From assembly GCF_000144915.1 (NCBI RefSeq), contig NC_014374.1:248001-312000 (forward strand): 64,000 bases of DNA. Reading direction: 5' to 3'. Shown piece by piece: positions 24,051-33,171 of this stretch (position 1 is its first letter; each line of letters begins with the position of its first letter). The stretch is from Acidilobus saccharovorans 345-15 (GTDB lineage Archaea; Thermoproteota; Thermoprotei_A; Sulfolobales; Acidilobaceae). The position numbers were made by a program, and so were the translations under genes. The notes beneath the pieces were generated by a model. The model was given only the letters and a program-made list of their open reading frames with translations, made no database searches and had not been told where the DNA came from.

Positions 24051-25292
24051 TTAGCCGTTGCGTGACTTTATCTGTGACAACGCGATATCAAGTATCTTCC
24101 TGGCGAGCGACTCTTTCCTATCCAGGCCCAAGTCATAGATCCTACCTGTGCCCGTGTCAACCACAACAACCTTATCGTACTCGCTCGCAAAGCCATAAGT
24201 GCCTACATTAACTGGATTTGCAGCCACTAGCGTAGCACCGTACTTAGAGGCCTTTTCCATGGCTGAGCTTATGAGCTCCTTCTCCGTAGTTGCTACATCT
24301 GCTGCGAACGATATCAATACCTTAGGCTTCAATGTTATGGACTTTAGGGTCTTTGGCGCGGGCCTAAGGGTTATGGTATAACTCGAGTCGCTCTTGAGCT
24401 TGCCCTTGTAGGGGGCCTCAACCGTGAAGTCCAGAGGCGCCGCAGCGCCAACTATTATATCATAACTTCTTGAGGCGGTGAGCTCGCGCATTCTCTCCGC
24501 CATCTCCTCCGTCGTCTCAACATGATAGGAATTCACGAAGTGAGGTATTTTGACATCTACATGACCATATATTACGTCAACCTCCGCCCCCCTTGCGAAA
24601 GCGTCTATGGCTATCTCAACGCCCATCCTCCCGGAGCTGGGGTTAGATACGAACCTCACCGAGTCTATCCAGCTTCTGGTGGCCCCAGCCGTGACCAGCA
24701 CCCTAAGGCCCTTCATATCGAAGCCCCTGAGGGCAAACGAAGTGAACGCGCGGGCCACCAGGTAGGGGTCCGGGTACTTAGCTACGGACTCGGCTTCAAG
24801 CGGCGGTATTACCAGCACCCCCATGCCCTTTAGCCTGCTCACGGCGTCTTGATATTGGGGGCTCCTTTCCATGCCTTCATGCATTGCAGGGACTACAGCG
24901 ACGGGCCTTCCGTAACCCATCATTGTTATTGCAGTGAGCACCACTGGGTTGTCAGCTATGCCTAACGCGAGCTTAGTTATAGATGAATACGTCGCAGGGG
25001 CCAAAAGCATAGCTGAGCAGCTGTGAGCCATCTCTACATGCTCTATATCGCCGCTTATCGCAACTACAGGTCTATTTCCTGTGGCCCAGTGAAAGAGCTT
25101 CGGACTAACCAGGTCAGCCGCGGCCCTAGTCATTATGACATGAACTTCAGCTCCCCTTCTCATGAGGGCCCTTGCCGTGTCAAGCGACCTATATATCGAA
25201 GCGCTGGCTGTCACGCCTAAGGCTATGCAGTGTCCTGCGAGTTCCTTTGACGTTGACCCTGTTATGTCAAGTGAGGGGTGCCTGAAGCTCAA
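24051..25292 (-). CDS. coaBC: Bifunctional phosphopantothenoylcysteine decarboxylase / phosphopantothenate-cysteine ligase
   Basis: Catalyses the next two CoA steps: adds cysteine to phosphopantothenate and decarboxylates the product. 413 residues. The N-terminal flavoprotein (CoaC, about 1-185) has the HVEMAHSC histidine region and PAMHEGM; the C-terminal CoaB (about 190-410) has VLVTAGATRSWIDSVRFVSNPSSGRMG. The 110-nt gap to nadE carries the nadE promoter, so coaBC is probably on a separate transcript upstream in the same direction. Confidence 0.95.
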   Translation of the reverse strand: MSFRHPSLDITGSTSKELAGHCIALGVTASASIYRSLDTARALMRRGAEVHVIMTRAAADLVSPKLFHWATGNRPVVAISGDIEHVEMAHSCSAMLLAPATYSSITKLALGIADNPVVLTAITMMGYGRPVAVVPAMHEGMERSPQYQDAVSRLKGMGVLVIPPLEAESVAKYPDPYLVARAFTSFALRGFDMKGLRVLVTAGATRSWIDSVRFVSNPSSGRMGVEIAIDAFARGAEVDVIYGHVDVKIPHFVNSYHVETTEEMAERMRELTASRSYDIIVGAAAPLDFTVEAPYKGKLKSDSSYTITLRPAPKTLKSITLKPKVLISFAADVATTEKELISSAMEKASKYGATLVAANPVNVGTYGFASEYDKVVVVDTGTGRIYDLGLDRKESLARKILDIALSQIKSRNG

Positions 25293-25386
25293 TGCCTAGC
25301 CCAACGGTCCTCTCTGAACAACTGTAATTTAAAGTTAAGAGCCGTTTATTAACCTTACAAAGTCACAGGCTCCCAGGCGCCCTGAA

Positions 25387-25977
25387 GTGAAAGCGGAGGA
25401 GCAGGAGGGCAGTGAAGGCTTTCCTTTTATTATAAGAAGGGCGAGGGAGGAGGACATAGATCAGGTAATGGAGGTTAACCTAGCAAGCCTTCCCGAAAAC
25501 TACTGGTACAGCTTCTATGTTTACGTGCTTAACGAGTGGGGAGACGCCTTCCTAGTAGCCGAGCACCAGGGCAAAATTATAGGCTACATTATGAACAGGG
25601 TCGAAGAGACCCACGACAAGGTTCTTATGGGCCTTGAAAACGAGCTGACAGAAAGGCCAGGAAAAAGCGAGGGCCTGTTGGACGCCATTAGGAGGAGGTT
25701 TTCGGAGTCCGCTAAGGTAGGTCACGTGATTTCCATAGCTGTTCTAGCTGAGTATAGACGGAAAGGCGTTGGGTCGGCCCTTATGCAAGAAGCTATAAAT
25801 GTGCTCAAATCAAAGTATGACGTAGACGCTATATACCTTGAGGTCAGGGTCTCGAATACCCCCGCCATAAACCTCTACGAGAAGTTCGGCTTTGAAAAAG
25901 TCAGGATAATCAAAGGCTACTATAGGGATGGTGAGGACGCTTACGTAATGGTGAAGCGGCTAAAGCCTGTACAATAG
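25387..25977 (+). CDS. GNAT N-acetyltransferase, RimI/Ard1-like
   Basis: 196 residues. The acetyl-CoA loop is YRRKGVGSALM (about 118-128), preceded by HVISIAVLAE and followed by LEVRVSNTPAINLYEKFGF, the RimI/Ard1 pattern; the final GYYRDGEDAYVMVKRL is also characteristic. In crenarchaea this family acetylates protein N-termini, including Alba. An inserted charged loop of about 35 residues (DKVLMGLENELTERPGKSEG) is longer than in most RimI. GTG start. Divergent from coaBC. Confidence 0.9.
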   Translation: MKAEEQEGSEGFPFIIRRAREEDIDQVMEVNLASLPENYWYSFYVYVLNEWGDAFLVAEHQGKIIGYIMNRVEETHDKVLMGLENELTERPGKSEGLLDAIRRRFSESAKVGHVISIAVLAEYRRKGVGSALMQEAINVLKSKYDVDAIYLEVRVSNTPAINLYEKFGFEKVRIIKGYYRDGEDAYVMVKRLKPVQ

Positions 25978-26112
25978 GCCTCTAAGCCAATTGAGACCAG
26001 GACTTCCATTCACGACTCTAAATGTTTACCTTATAGTCCTGTTACGTATACCGTAACCCTCTGGCAGCGGGCTCTCGCCCGTATGGCCATTTAGCGAGCC
26101 TTGGAAAAGGCG

Positions 26113-26625
26113 TTATTGCTGCGATGCTAGGGTGTTGGCGCTTCCTCTGCTCTTGGCGACCATCTCTGCCTCTTTAATAACCTTTTTAGCCTCTTCCTCT
26201 ATCGACGTTAGGTCCTTCTCACTAAACTCTTCTGGCAGCGATGGCTCTATGTTCATCCATGCCCTGGAGAGGCTCTCCTCGGCGCCCGATATTTCCTCCT
26301 CAATTCTTGGGTCGAGGTAGCTGTACTCCTGCATAACCTTCTTCACTACGTTCATAACTGTGGCCACCTCCCTCCAGTTGACTAAGCCCACTGTAATTAG
26401 AGTCTGTACCTTCAACAGGGCCCACTCAAGCAGCCAGTCGAGCGCGTTCAAGGTATCCTCCATTTGTTTAAGCTCATTTTCCTTTGAGTAAGCCCTTAGC
26501 CTTACCATGCTGTTCCGAACGCTCTTCCTCGCATTGATTAGATACATCTGAGCCTTTACTAAGTCATCCAGTACTTGTCGTCTTGAGTCCGTGGGCTGCG
26601 ATTTCTTTCCAAATAGCCTTGGCAA
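26113..26625 (-). CDS. ESCRT-III-like (CdvB-family) protein, probable
   Basis: 170 residues, entirely helical and without membrane segment. A basic first helix (VLDDLVKAQMYLINARKSVRNSMVRLRAYSKE) is followed by a helix ending in ALLKVQTLITVGLVNWREV and by SYLDPRIEEEISGAEESLSRAW, an order like the CdvB/ESCRT-III core. The length matches the short CdvB3-type paralogues. ESCRT-III proteins polymerise on membranes in crenarchaeal cell division and vesicle budding. No MIM2 or wH extension is visible. The family call is by pattern only; aglB lies next in the same direction. Confidence 0.5.
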   Translation of the reverse strand: MPRLFGKKSQPTDSRRQVLDDLVKAQMYLINARKSVRNSMVRLRAYSKENELKQMEDTLNALDWLLEWALLKVQTLITVGLVNWREVATVMNVVKKVMQEYSYLDPRIEEEISGAEESLSRAWMNIEPSLPEEFSEKDLTSIEEEAKKVIKEAEMVAKSRGSANTLASQQ

Positions 26626-26709
26626 ATTAGCAGCACCTAAGAGTATGTTGTGATCAAAAGTTAAATTGATTTGGGGTCAAAGGCCGAAGGGCCCAAGTGG
26701 CGTTCGGGC

Positions 26710-29154
26710 TTAAATGACGCCCGTCCACCTATAAAGGAATACAACGACGCTGTAGAAGTACGTCACGTTGGAGCCTGCCGGGCTCCATGCATATGGCACT
26801 GAAATGAACACCTTGGCCGGCTGGTAGTACGGCAGCGGGCTAGGGGGAGTTATGGGTTCTGGCACTATGGAGCCCGTGAGCGGATCGACGTATTGCACCC
26901 CGGCAGGCACGAACGAAGTTACATTAGTGAGGAACTTCGCGCCTGTTCCAAAGTAGCCGTACTTGTTTAACACGCTGATGCCATACATCATGAGATCGTA
27001 TATGGTGGTGTGGAGGGTTAAACTAACGTTGGAGCTCGGACCTCCAACAAACGCTGGGAACTGGTAGAATTCGTAATTACTCTCAGTAGTTACTGAGGTG
27101 TAGTTAGAGAAGAAGGGGCTGTCAGCATACGGGTTAACTCTAAGGGCTATCCTTAACATTTGGTAAGATTTAGCAATATCACCGAGCCCGTAAGTTATGG
27201 CATAAACTCCTGCCTGAGGATTAACGGGGTATACGTTAGGGTATGGGAACATTATCACGCTGTGGGTGCTATTATCATAGATACCAATGAATATATCATA
27301 AGTTATTAGGTATGTATCGTTTGGCGCCAGCCTCATCATTTCAAGGTAGACAGGGCTCTGGTTCACTGGAGCAGTGAACACGTTAGCCACCAGCCCTATC
27401 TGAGTTCCGTTAATTGTAGAGCCGTCAACTACTGTTGTCCTGTTGCCTAACGCTGCTATCCAGTAGCCATAGTCCCACCACGACACTACTATGGACTTCT
27501 TTGACGTGTTATACTTGATGTAGTTAAGGGCTGCAATCCAGGCATTGTTAAGGGGTACTATGACTCTGCTAGTACCATTGGAGGTGGGCACTGAAAGCGC
27601 CGTCAGCCAGCCGGTGGTCACTGCCGGCGCGTCCAGTTTCAGCGCAGCGTAATCCTCAGGAATGTAATAAGCCGCGAACCCAAGGATAATTATGGCCAGT
27701 ATGACCCCTACTGCAAGTGCAGCTGGCTCCCTCTTATAGTAGGTGCGCCTTGTCTTCTTGTCGAAGTAGCTTACGTGCATGGACGTTAGAGCCCCTATGG
27801 AGGTTCCTGCTGAGAGCGCCAGGAAAAATGCGGCTGAAGGTATGAAGTAGGCCTCATTTATGCTGGCCACCATAAAGAGCACGCCAAGCGCCAAGAACGC
27901 AACCCTTAAGGTATCGGTGCTGCTTAGCCTCTCACGCCTTGCAACAACGTCATAAATGAGCACTATTAATCCTATAAGCGTCACGAAGAAGACGGGCCCA
28001 TATTCGGCCATTGCCTCTGAGAACGGTATGGGCATATACTCCTGCACGGTAAGCGGCACAACGCCCGTTAGTGGCCTTATTCCGAGCGCTAGCAGCACCC
28101 TTGAGGGCAATGATATTATGCCCGACATTGCAGCTGCCGCAAGAAGCCCCACGCCTAGGATTATGACCCACAGATGCATCTTCCTCGTAAACGTGCTCGT
28201 GAGGTGCAGCCTTTCAAGGTGCAGCTTTTCAACGTTAGCCTCTAAGAAGTAAACTGCGAGAACTGCCAAAAGGGCGAGGCCTAGGCTGTGGTAGACGTAA
28301 GTGGGCCCTACTGCAGGGGACGTTGAAAGCACTGCCAGGTAGCCTACTGCCGCGGCCAGATGCTTATAGAACCTGTCCATGGTGGGGCTTACGATGAAGG
28401 GGTCCAGCAGCACTATAACCGCCAGTATTAGTGCAACGTATTCATAGCCTCCCCATAGCCACGCGAGGGAGCCTCCTACTATGCCTCCTACCAGCGCAGC
28501 CACGAGGGACCTATTCCTCGAAGTGGAAGTGTAAGCTACGGCGAGGAAGTACAGCGAGAGCGCTATAATTCCAAGGCCTGAGACCTGTTTGCCCGGATAC
28601 GTTGCAAAGGACTTGTCAAGCACTATAGCGGGGTAGAAGGCGTAGACAGACGCCGCAGTTATTGCTCCCAGCTTTGACCTGGTGGCCCTGTAGACTGCCA
28701 TGTACGTGGCCGCTATTCCTATCACGGCAAATATGACCGGCAGAAGGCCCTCGGCCTCTATTATAAAGGCTTGGCCCTTGCCCAGGAGCTTAGTCATGAA
28801 CGCCGAGAGCCACGGAATGCCAAGGTACTCCGTCTTCAGGAAGTTCCTCCCCCAGGGATACCAGAACGTGCCAACGTGAGACAGCTGGGAAAGGCCGCCC
28901 AGGTCGTGGACGTAGAAGTAATTAGCTAGCCAATAAAATATCCAAGGGTCGTTACCGTTGACGTACTTAAAGCCGTAGATTAGACCTGGCAAGAGCCTTA
29001 TGTAGGTGCTAACCGCTATCATAGCCAACAGAACAGCCAATGATATAGGGAACGAAAACCTCTCTATGATATCCATGAAGGACTCTTCGCCATGGGTCCT
29101 TGGGCCACTGTCCCTTCTAGACATTACGCTACCCGAAGCGCTTTGCAGGTGCAA
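26710..29154 (-). CDS. aglB: Oligosaccharyltransferase AglB (STT3)
   Basis: Transfers a lipid-linked glycan to asparagine in NxS/T sequons of exported proteins. 814 residues: about 13 membrane spans in the first 480 residues with the catalytic DPW motif (NGNDPWIFYW, near residue 83), then a globular C-terminal domain with WWDYGYW (about 559-565). The many sequons in the surface proteins of this window (4743, 49797 and 50194 genes) are likely substrates. It reads away from the divergent aRF1 gene. Confidence 0.95.
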   Translation of the reverse strand: MHLQSASGSVMSRRDSGPRTHGEESFMDIIERFSFPISLAVLLAMIAVSTYIRLLPGLIYGFKYVNGNDPWIFYWLANYFYVHDLGGLSQLSHVGTFWYPWGRNFLKTEYLGIPWLSAFMTKLLGKGQAFIIEAEGLLPVIFAVIGIAATYMAVYRATRSKLGAITAASVYAFYPAIVLDKSFATYPGKQVSGLGIIALSLYFLAVAYTSTSRNRSLVAALVGGIVGGSLAWLWGGYEYVALILAVIVLLDPFIVSPTMDRFYKHLAAAVGYLAVLSTSPAVGPTYVYHSLGLALLAVLAVYFLEANVEKLHLERLHLTSTFTRKMHLWVIILGVGLLAAAAMSGIISLPSRVLLALGIRPLTGVVPLTVQEYMPIPFSEAMAEYGPVFFVTLIGLIVLIYDVVARRERLSSTDTLRVAFLALGVLFMVASINEAYFIPSAAFFLALSAGTSIGALTSMHVSYFDKKTRRTYYKREPAALAVGVILAIIILGFAAYYIPEDYAALKLDAPAVTTGWLTALSVPTSNGTSRVIVPLNNAWIAALNYIKYNTSKKSIVVSWWDYGYWIAALGNRTTVVDGSTINGTQIGLVANVFTAPVNQSPVYLEMMRLAPNDTYLITYDIFIGIYDNSTHSVIMFPYPNVYPVNPQAGVYAITYGLGDIAKSYQMLRIALRVNPYADSPFFSNYTSVTTESNYEFYQFPAFVGGPSSNVSLTLHTTIYDLMMYGISVLNKYGYFGTGAKFLTNVTSFVPAGVQYVDPLTGSIVPEPITPPSPLPYYQPAKVFISVPYAWSPAGSNVTYFYSVVVFLYRWTGVI

Positions 29155-29261
29155 GCACTATATACTTTACCCACCCACGTTTGAATAATATAAAAAGAAA
29201 TAAAGTAAATAATAGGAAAGGCCTTATAGGCTCTGCCTTAACTCTAAACCGGAAAGGGACC

Positions 29262-30392
29262 ATGAGCGAGGACTTAGAGAAGAAGCTGTTGGTAGACAAG
29301 CGAACGCTCAAGGAAGTTATAAATGAGCTTAAGCAGTGGAGCGCCCCGGCCACTGTGCTGTTGAGCCTCTACGTCCCTCCTGGGAGGCCCATAAGCGACG
29401 TGACCCAGATGCTTAGGGAGGAGCTCTCCCTGGCTGATAACATTAAGCTTAAGCGAACTCGAAACGCTGTGAAGAGGGCTATCGCGGCCGCCATAGACAG
29501 GCTCTCCATGATACCTAAGGTTCCTCCTAATGGCCTTGTGGCATTCTGTGGCGAGAACCTAGACAACGGGGACTTCAAGTGCTACGTCTTCAGCCCGCCT
29601 GAGAAAGTCCCTGTCTTTTACTACAGGACCGACAAGAGGTTCATAACAGAGATTCTAGAGGATATGATAGAGAATGAGGACTCCGTCGGAGTCATAATAG
29701 TGGAGAGGGACCACGCTACCATAGGCCTAATCAAGGGGTCAAGGATACAGGTACTGGAGGAGCTCGAGGATTTTATACCTGGAAAACATATGATGGGAGG
29801 ACAGAGCCAGAGGAGATATGACAGAATTATAGAGCAGATGGTCGACGACTTCATGAAGAAGGTGGGCGAGAGGGCTAACGAGTACCTCCTGCCAATATAT
29901 GAGGCTGGCAAGCTTAAGGCCATCATAGTTGCCGGGCCTGGGTACGCCAAGTCCGACTTCATTAAGTCTGGGTACCTTGACTATAGGCTTCAGAAGATAG
30001 TAGACCCACATCTAATCGACGTTTCTTACCAGGGTGAGGAGGGCATAAGGGAAGCCTTAGAGAAGGCCGATGATGTAGTTCAACTGTCCCTTTATAGGGA
30101 GACAATGAATGCCTTCGAAAACTTTAAGCTTCACTTGGCTAAGGGAACAGGTTTAGCCATATATGGTCCCGATGACTTAGAGAGGGCCCTTGATATGGGC
30201 GCAGTGGCTGTTCTTCTCGTACATGAGGATAGGCAGGATGTTGACAAGTGGAAGGAGAGAGCAGAGTCTATGGGAGCGAAGGTTTACATAATACCTGAGT
30301 CTCTGCCCGAGTCCGAGTGGTTTCTTAAGACATTTGATGGCCTGGCCGGGATACTGAGATACAAAGTGGACCTCTCTTCACAGCAGGGCTAG
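29262..30392 (+). CDS. prf1: Peptide chain release factor aRF1
   Basis: Recognises all three stop codons and triggers peptide release. 376 residues from the ATG at 29262 (MSEDLEKKLLVDK); an upstream in-frame ATG at 29181 would add 27 poor residues and is not used. GGQ lies at 179-181 (GGQSQRR) and is the catalytic motif. The stop-codon motif is NIKL at 60-63 instead of the eukaryotic NIKS. Usual archaeal length is about 370-415. Transcription is divergent from aglB. Confidence 0.96.
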   Translation: MSEDLEKKLLVDKRTLKEVINELKQWSAPATVLLSLYVPPGRPISDVTQMLREELSLADNIKLKRTRNAVKRAIAAAIDRLSMIPKVPPNGLVAFCGENLDNGDFKCYVFSPPEKVPVFYYRTDKRFITEILEDMIENEDSVGVIIVERDHATIGLIKGSRIQVLEELEDFIPGKHMMGGQSQRRYDRIIEQMVDDFMKKVGERANEYLLPIYEAGKLKAIIVAGPGYAKSDFIKSGYLDYRLQKIVDPHLIDVSYQGEEGIREALEKADDVVQLSLYRETMNAFENFKLHLAKGTGLAIYGPDDLERALDMGAVAVLLVHEDRQDVDKWKERAESMGAKVYIIPESLPESEWFLKTFDGLAGILRYKVDLSSQQG

Positions 30393-30412
30393 GCCGCTTT
30401 CAGCGTCAGCCC

Positions 30413-30937
30413 TCAGTCCTCGGAGGATATCTTTCGTATTCTGTCAACACCCCCTATCTCCTCTATGAACTTTGCTACGGAGGGCGTGACGTATTCCTTC
30501 CACTTAGGGTCGCCGCGAGCTATCATCGCACGTATTCTCTCGCCCCTCCACTCCTCGCGATTGAAGGTAGGTGGGCTTATGACCTCTATGCCAGCGTCCG
30601 AGAACGCCTTGCCTATGACTGGGTTTCTAGTCATTATTGCCTTAACCTTAGGCACGTAGGACAGCACATAATAAGCGCACCCGATGCTCACCTCCAGGGT
30701 CTCTATGGTAGCAGTAACTATCCTGTCGAGGCTTATGTTCTCGTCCTTAGCTGAGAGCCTTGCCATCTCGATCCTTTCGCCAGCAGTAAAGGGATTCCTT
30801 ACAGTGTAGTTCTCTGAGGCCATGCCAACTAGTATTACTACTTCGTCGAAGCCCTGCGATAATGCCCACTTAACGAGGCTCACATGACCCCTGTGGAAGG
30901 GCTGGAACCTCCCGTAAAGCAACACCCGCTCCGTCAA
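30413..30937 (-). CDS. nadM: Nicotinamide-nucleotide adenylyltransferase, archaeal type
   Basis: Joins NMN (or NaMN) to AMP in NAD synthesis. 174 residues with the nucleotidyl-transferase signature GRFQPFHRGH (9-18) and the second motif containing RTR-like WRGERIRAMI near the C-terminus. A TTG start is used. Its 3' end faces the 3' end of prf1 across 20 nt. It pairs functionally with nadE at 23104. Confidence 0.94.
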   Translation of the reverse strand: MTERVLLYGRFQPFHRGHVSLVKWALSQGFDEVVILVGMASENYTVRNPFTAGERIEMARLSAKDENISLDRIVTATIETLEVSIGCAYYVLSYVPKVKAIMTRNPVIGKAFSDAGIEVISPPTFNREEWRGERIRAMIARGDPKWKEYVTPSVAKFIEEIGGVDRIRKISSED

Positions 30938-31006
30938 AGCTCGCCCTCTGATGGTTGGGCGAAAGAACTAAAATAAGCTCCGCTTCATGTTTAAGAGGGC
31001 ATTGAA

Positions 31007-31639
31007 GTGCGTCCATGGAGAAGGCCATGGTACTACGCTGAGGTGGACGAGCCTTACTCATGGATAATTGGAATCCTAGCAGTACTTGTAGCCATGGCGG
31101 GCGTTCAAGCCTTCAGATTAAGCACATACACGTCCGTTTATAGCTACGTAGTGGGAGGAGTAGTCATTGGTATGGTCGTCCACGAACTCATGCACAGAAA
31201 CGTGGCGCGCCGTTATGGCATGAGGTCAAGTTACGTCATTAATTGGCTAGGGGTCATAGTCACGTTAGTCACAGCTATTCTCCCCATAAAGCTCATAGCG
31301 CCGGGCTACACTCGCGTCTATAGCCGCGGCTTCGAAGAGGACAGAAGGGGCATCCTGTACTCAGTGGCCGCGGGCCCCATGAGCAATATAGTCATGGCCT
31401 TAGCGGCTCTCATAGCCGGAGCGCTGGTGAGAGCCCTGGTGTCTAGTGTGTTTGCCGCGTCGTTTACTTCCACGTGGCTTATAGGTTTCTCGAACATAAA
31501 CTCCTATCTGGCCTTCTTCAACCTGTTGCCCATACCGCCGTTAGATGGATACAAAATCTTTAGGTTAAGCCTAGAGCTGTGGATAATAATGTTTATAGTG
31601 TCTATAGCTTTCTTTGCCGCAACTTTGATGCTCCTCTGA
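31007..31639 (+). CDS. Membrane-embedded metalloprotease of the M50 (site-2 protease) family
   Basis: Cuts substrates within the membrane. HELMH (59-63, the HExxH zinc motif) lies in a membrane span and LPIPPLDGYK (about 175-184) gives the third ligand in the NxxPxxPLDG context. 210 residues with five or six membrane segments and no PDZ domain, so a minimal core enzyme. GTG start. Substrate unknown; in archaea such enzymes may process membrane-bound regulators. Confidence 0.9.
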   Translation: MRPWRRPWYYAEVDEPYSWIIGILAVLVAMAGVQAFRLSTYTSVYSYVVGGVVIGMVVHELMHRNVARRYGMRSSYVINWLGVIVTLVTAILPIKLIAPGYTRVYSRGFEEDRRGILYSVAAGPMSNIVMALAALIAGALVRALVSSVFAASFTSTWLIGFSNINSYLAFFNLLPIPPLDGYKIFRLSLELWIIMFIVSIAFFAATLMLL

Positions 31640-31753
31640 AGTCAGAGGGTTGTCATCAAAGCAGTTTGTATAGGAGCCACTAAGTATTTTCTGGACTGTA
31701 TATGAAGGTTTTTACTTTCCTGCCTGCTACTGTGAGTCTCGTGGTGAGGCTTT

Positions 31754-32059
31754 GTGTCGCTTACACCTGATGAAAGAGAGCCCGACAAGGAGGACGGCAA
31801 GAGGCGGTGGGTCATAAAGATGATCAAGAGCGCCAAGAGCCAGCACAAACTATGTCCATACTACGATAAGAAGACGCAGATATGCTTCCTCATGGTTACC
31901 ATGAACAACCAGCAGGGCAAGTGTGACCGTGAGGGTAGATTTGATGGATGCCCCATGTTCACCAACTTCCTAGAGAGAGTCTATGACGACTATACTGCAA
32001 AGAAGAAGGTTCTGCCGAACAGCTTTCAAGATATAGTGTGGGGCATAACATCTATTTGA
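31754..32059 (+). CDS. Small four-cysteine protein, hypothetical
   Basis: 101 residues. Four cysteines spaced C-x9-C-x12-C-x8-C, ending CPMF, in a basic context that suits a zinc or [4Fe-4S] site. The same order (C...C...KC...CPF) returns in the small protein at 38944, so the two look like paralogues. GTG start, with AT-rich promoter-like sequence before it. Function unknown. Confidence 0.7.
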   Translation: MSLTPDEREPDKEDGKRRWVIKMIKSAKSQHKLCPYYDKKTQICFLMVTMNNQQGKCDREGRFDGCPMFTNFLERVYDDYTAKKKVLPNSFQDIVWGITSI

Positions 32060-32158
32060 CGTTCTGTGCGTGCCTGCACATAAATTACGTGAGGCTCGCT
32101 CATCTACGGCATAAAATATATTGGGGACCCAAGTCTTGGCTATCCCTGAACTTAGCGA

Positions 32159-32563
32159 TCACATAGAGTCGTCTAGGTTATCAGACGCCTCGCCGATCTC
32201 CGAGCTCTCTCCGCTCTCATCGCTCCAGTACTCGCCCTCGGCCTCCAGAAGCTCAGTAAGGTAGAAGTAGCCCTGTTTGTCCATGGTTACAATATCGTTC
32301 CGTAGCAGCTCGTTCAGCGCGTATCTTATCTTGTCCTCACTGGCTAGGCCTGAGAGATACCTATGGAAATCCTTCACGGACATCCTACCATTACGACGAA
32401 GAAGATTAACTAGGATCTCTTTGAGCTCCTCCTCATTAGGCGCTGTATAAACAATAACATCACCATCTTCATATATCCTAGAAAGGGCGTCAGTTATCGA
32501 GACCTCGCTTACTTGCGAGCCGTCCTTCCCATCGCCCTTCCCATCATTCATATTAATTTTCAC
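32159..32563 (-). CDS. Hypothetical winged-helix protein with acidic tail
   Basis: 134 residues. The middle (EELKEILVNLLRRNGRMSVKDF then DKIRYALNELLRNDIV and GYFYL, about 44-104) fits a winged helix; the last 30 residues are strongly acidic (EGEYWSDESGESSEIGE). The Ser/Asp/Glu-rich ends suggest a flexible regulator. Unrecognised family; a DNA-binding role is an inference from fold. Confidence 0.65.
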   Translation of the reverse strand: MKINMNDGKGDGKDGSQVSEVSITDALSRIYEDGDVIVYTAPNEEELKEILVNLLRRNGRMSVKDFHRYLSGLASEDKIRYALNELLRNDIVTMDKQGYFYLTELLEAEGEYWSDESGESSEIGEASDNLDDSM

Positions 32564-32705
32564 CTGCAGATTGTAGGTAGCTGAAACCTAAAAGTTAAAG
32601 TGTTTCCTAGAGTAGAGGGAAATTAGTTAAACTGCGATTAAGTAACATAAAAGATAAACTTAATACACAAACTCCATAAAGGCCTGCAATTCATATAACG
32701 AGGCT

Positions 32706-33170
32706 TTACCTTAGGATCCCATAAAGCAGCAGCGAGGCCTCTGCAGTGCTCCCAGCCCTGTAGGACAGGCCCTTTATGTAGATCGGCTTGCCAAGGGAGA
32801 GCTCCTGTGGGCTGAAAGGAGCGTCAGAGCCGTTAAACACAAGCATCAGTGGGCTGTTTGAGCCTGCAGTGAAGTCCCCCGAGAGTGGGTCGACGAGCTC
32901 CGCGGCGTGCTCCTTATCTACTAAAAACACCTGCGTGCCGTCGTAAGTCTCCACGGCGTCCTTAAGCTCAGGTAACACGACCAAGCCCTTGCCGGCCTTG
33001 AGCAGAAGCCTAAAGGCCTCAGCAATGCCTGACTGCGCCGCGGCCCCATAAACTTTGGTCGCCACCAGGAGATCTATGTTCATACTGAGCACTATCCTGG
33101 CCATGTCAACTAGCCTCTGAACGCTTGAGGTGTTATGAATGACTGGTATGACCTTCCTCAATCTCTGCAC
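32706..33170 (-). CDS. SPOUT-superfamily-like protein coupled to ThrRS
   Basis: 154 residues. The blocks IPVIHNTSSVQRLVDMARIV, KVYGAAAQSGIAEAFRLL and LPELKDAVETY recall the COG4080-type SpoU-like proteins, and the end (KPIYIKGLSYRAGSTAEASLLLYGIL) could form the SPOUT knot that binds SAM. If so it would methylate RNA. Its start is one base after the threonyl-tRNA synthetase stop, so they are translated from one message. The assignment rests on pattern memory and is uncertain. Confidence 0.55.
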   Translation of the reverse strand: MQRLRKVIPVIHNTSSVQRLVDMARIVLSMNIDLLVATKVYGAAAQSGIAEAFRLLLKAGKGLVVLPELKDAVETYDGTQVFLVDKEHAAELVDPLSGDFTAGSNSPLMLVFNGSDAPFSPQELSLGKPIYIKGLSYRAGSTAEASLLLYGILR

Positions 33171-33171
33171 C

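Noticed and set aside
29181-29261. Upstream in-frame ATG of the release factor.
   Set aside because: The extra 27 residues are Lys/Asn-rich and not part of aRF1; the ATG at 29262 starts the conserved protein.
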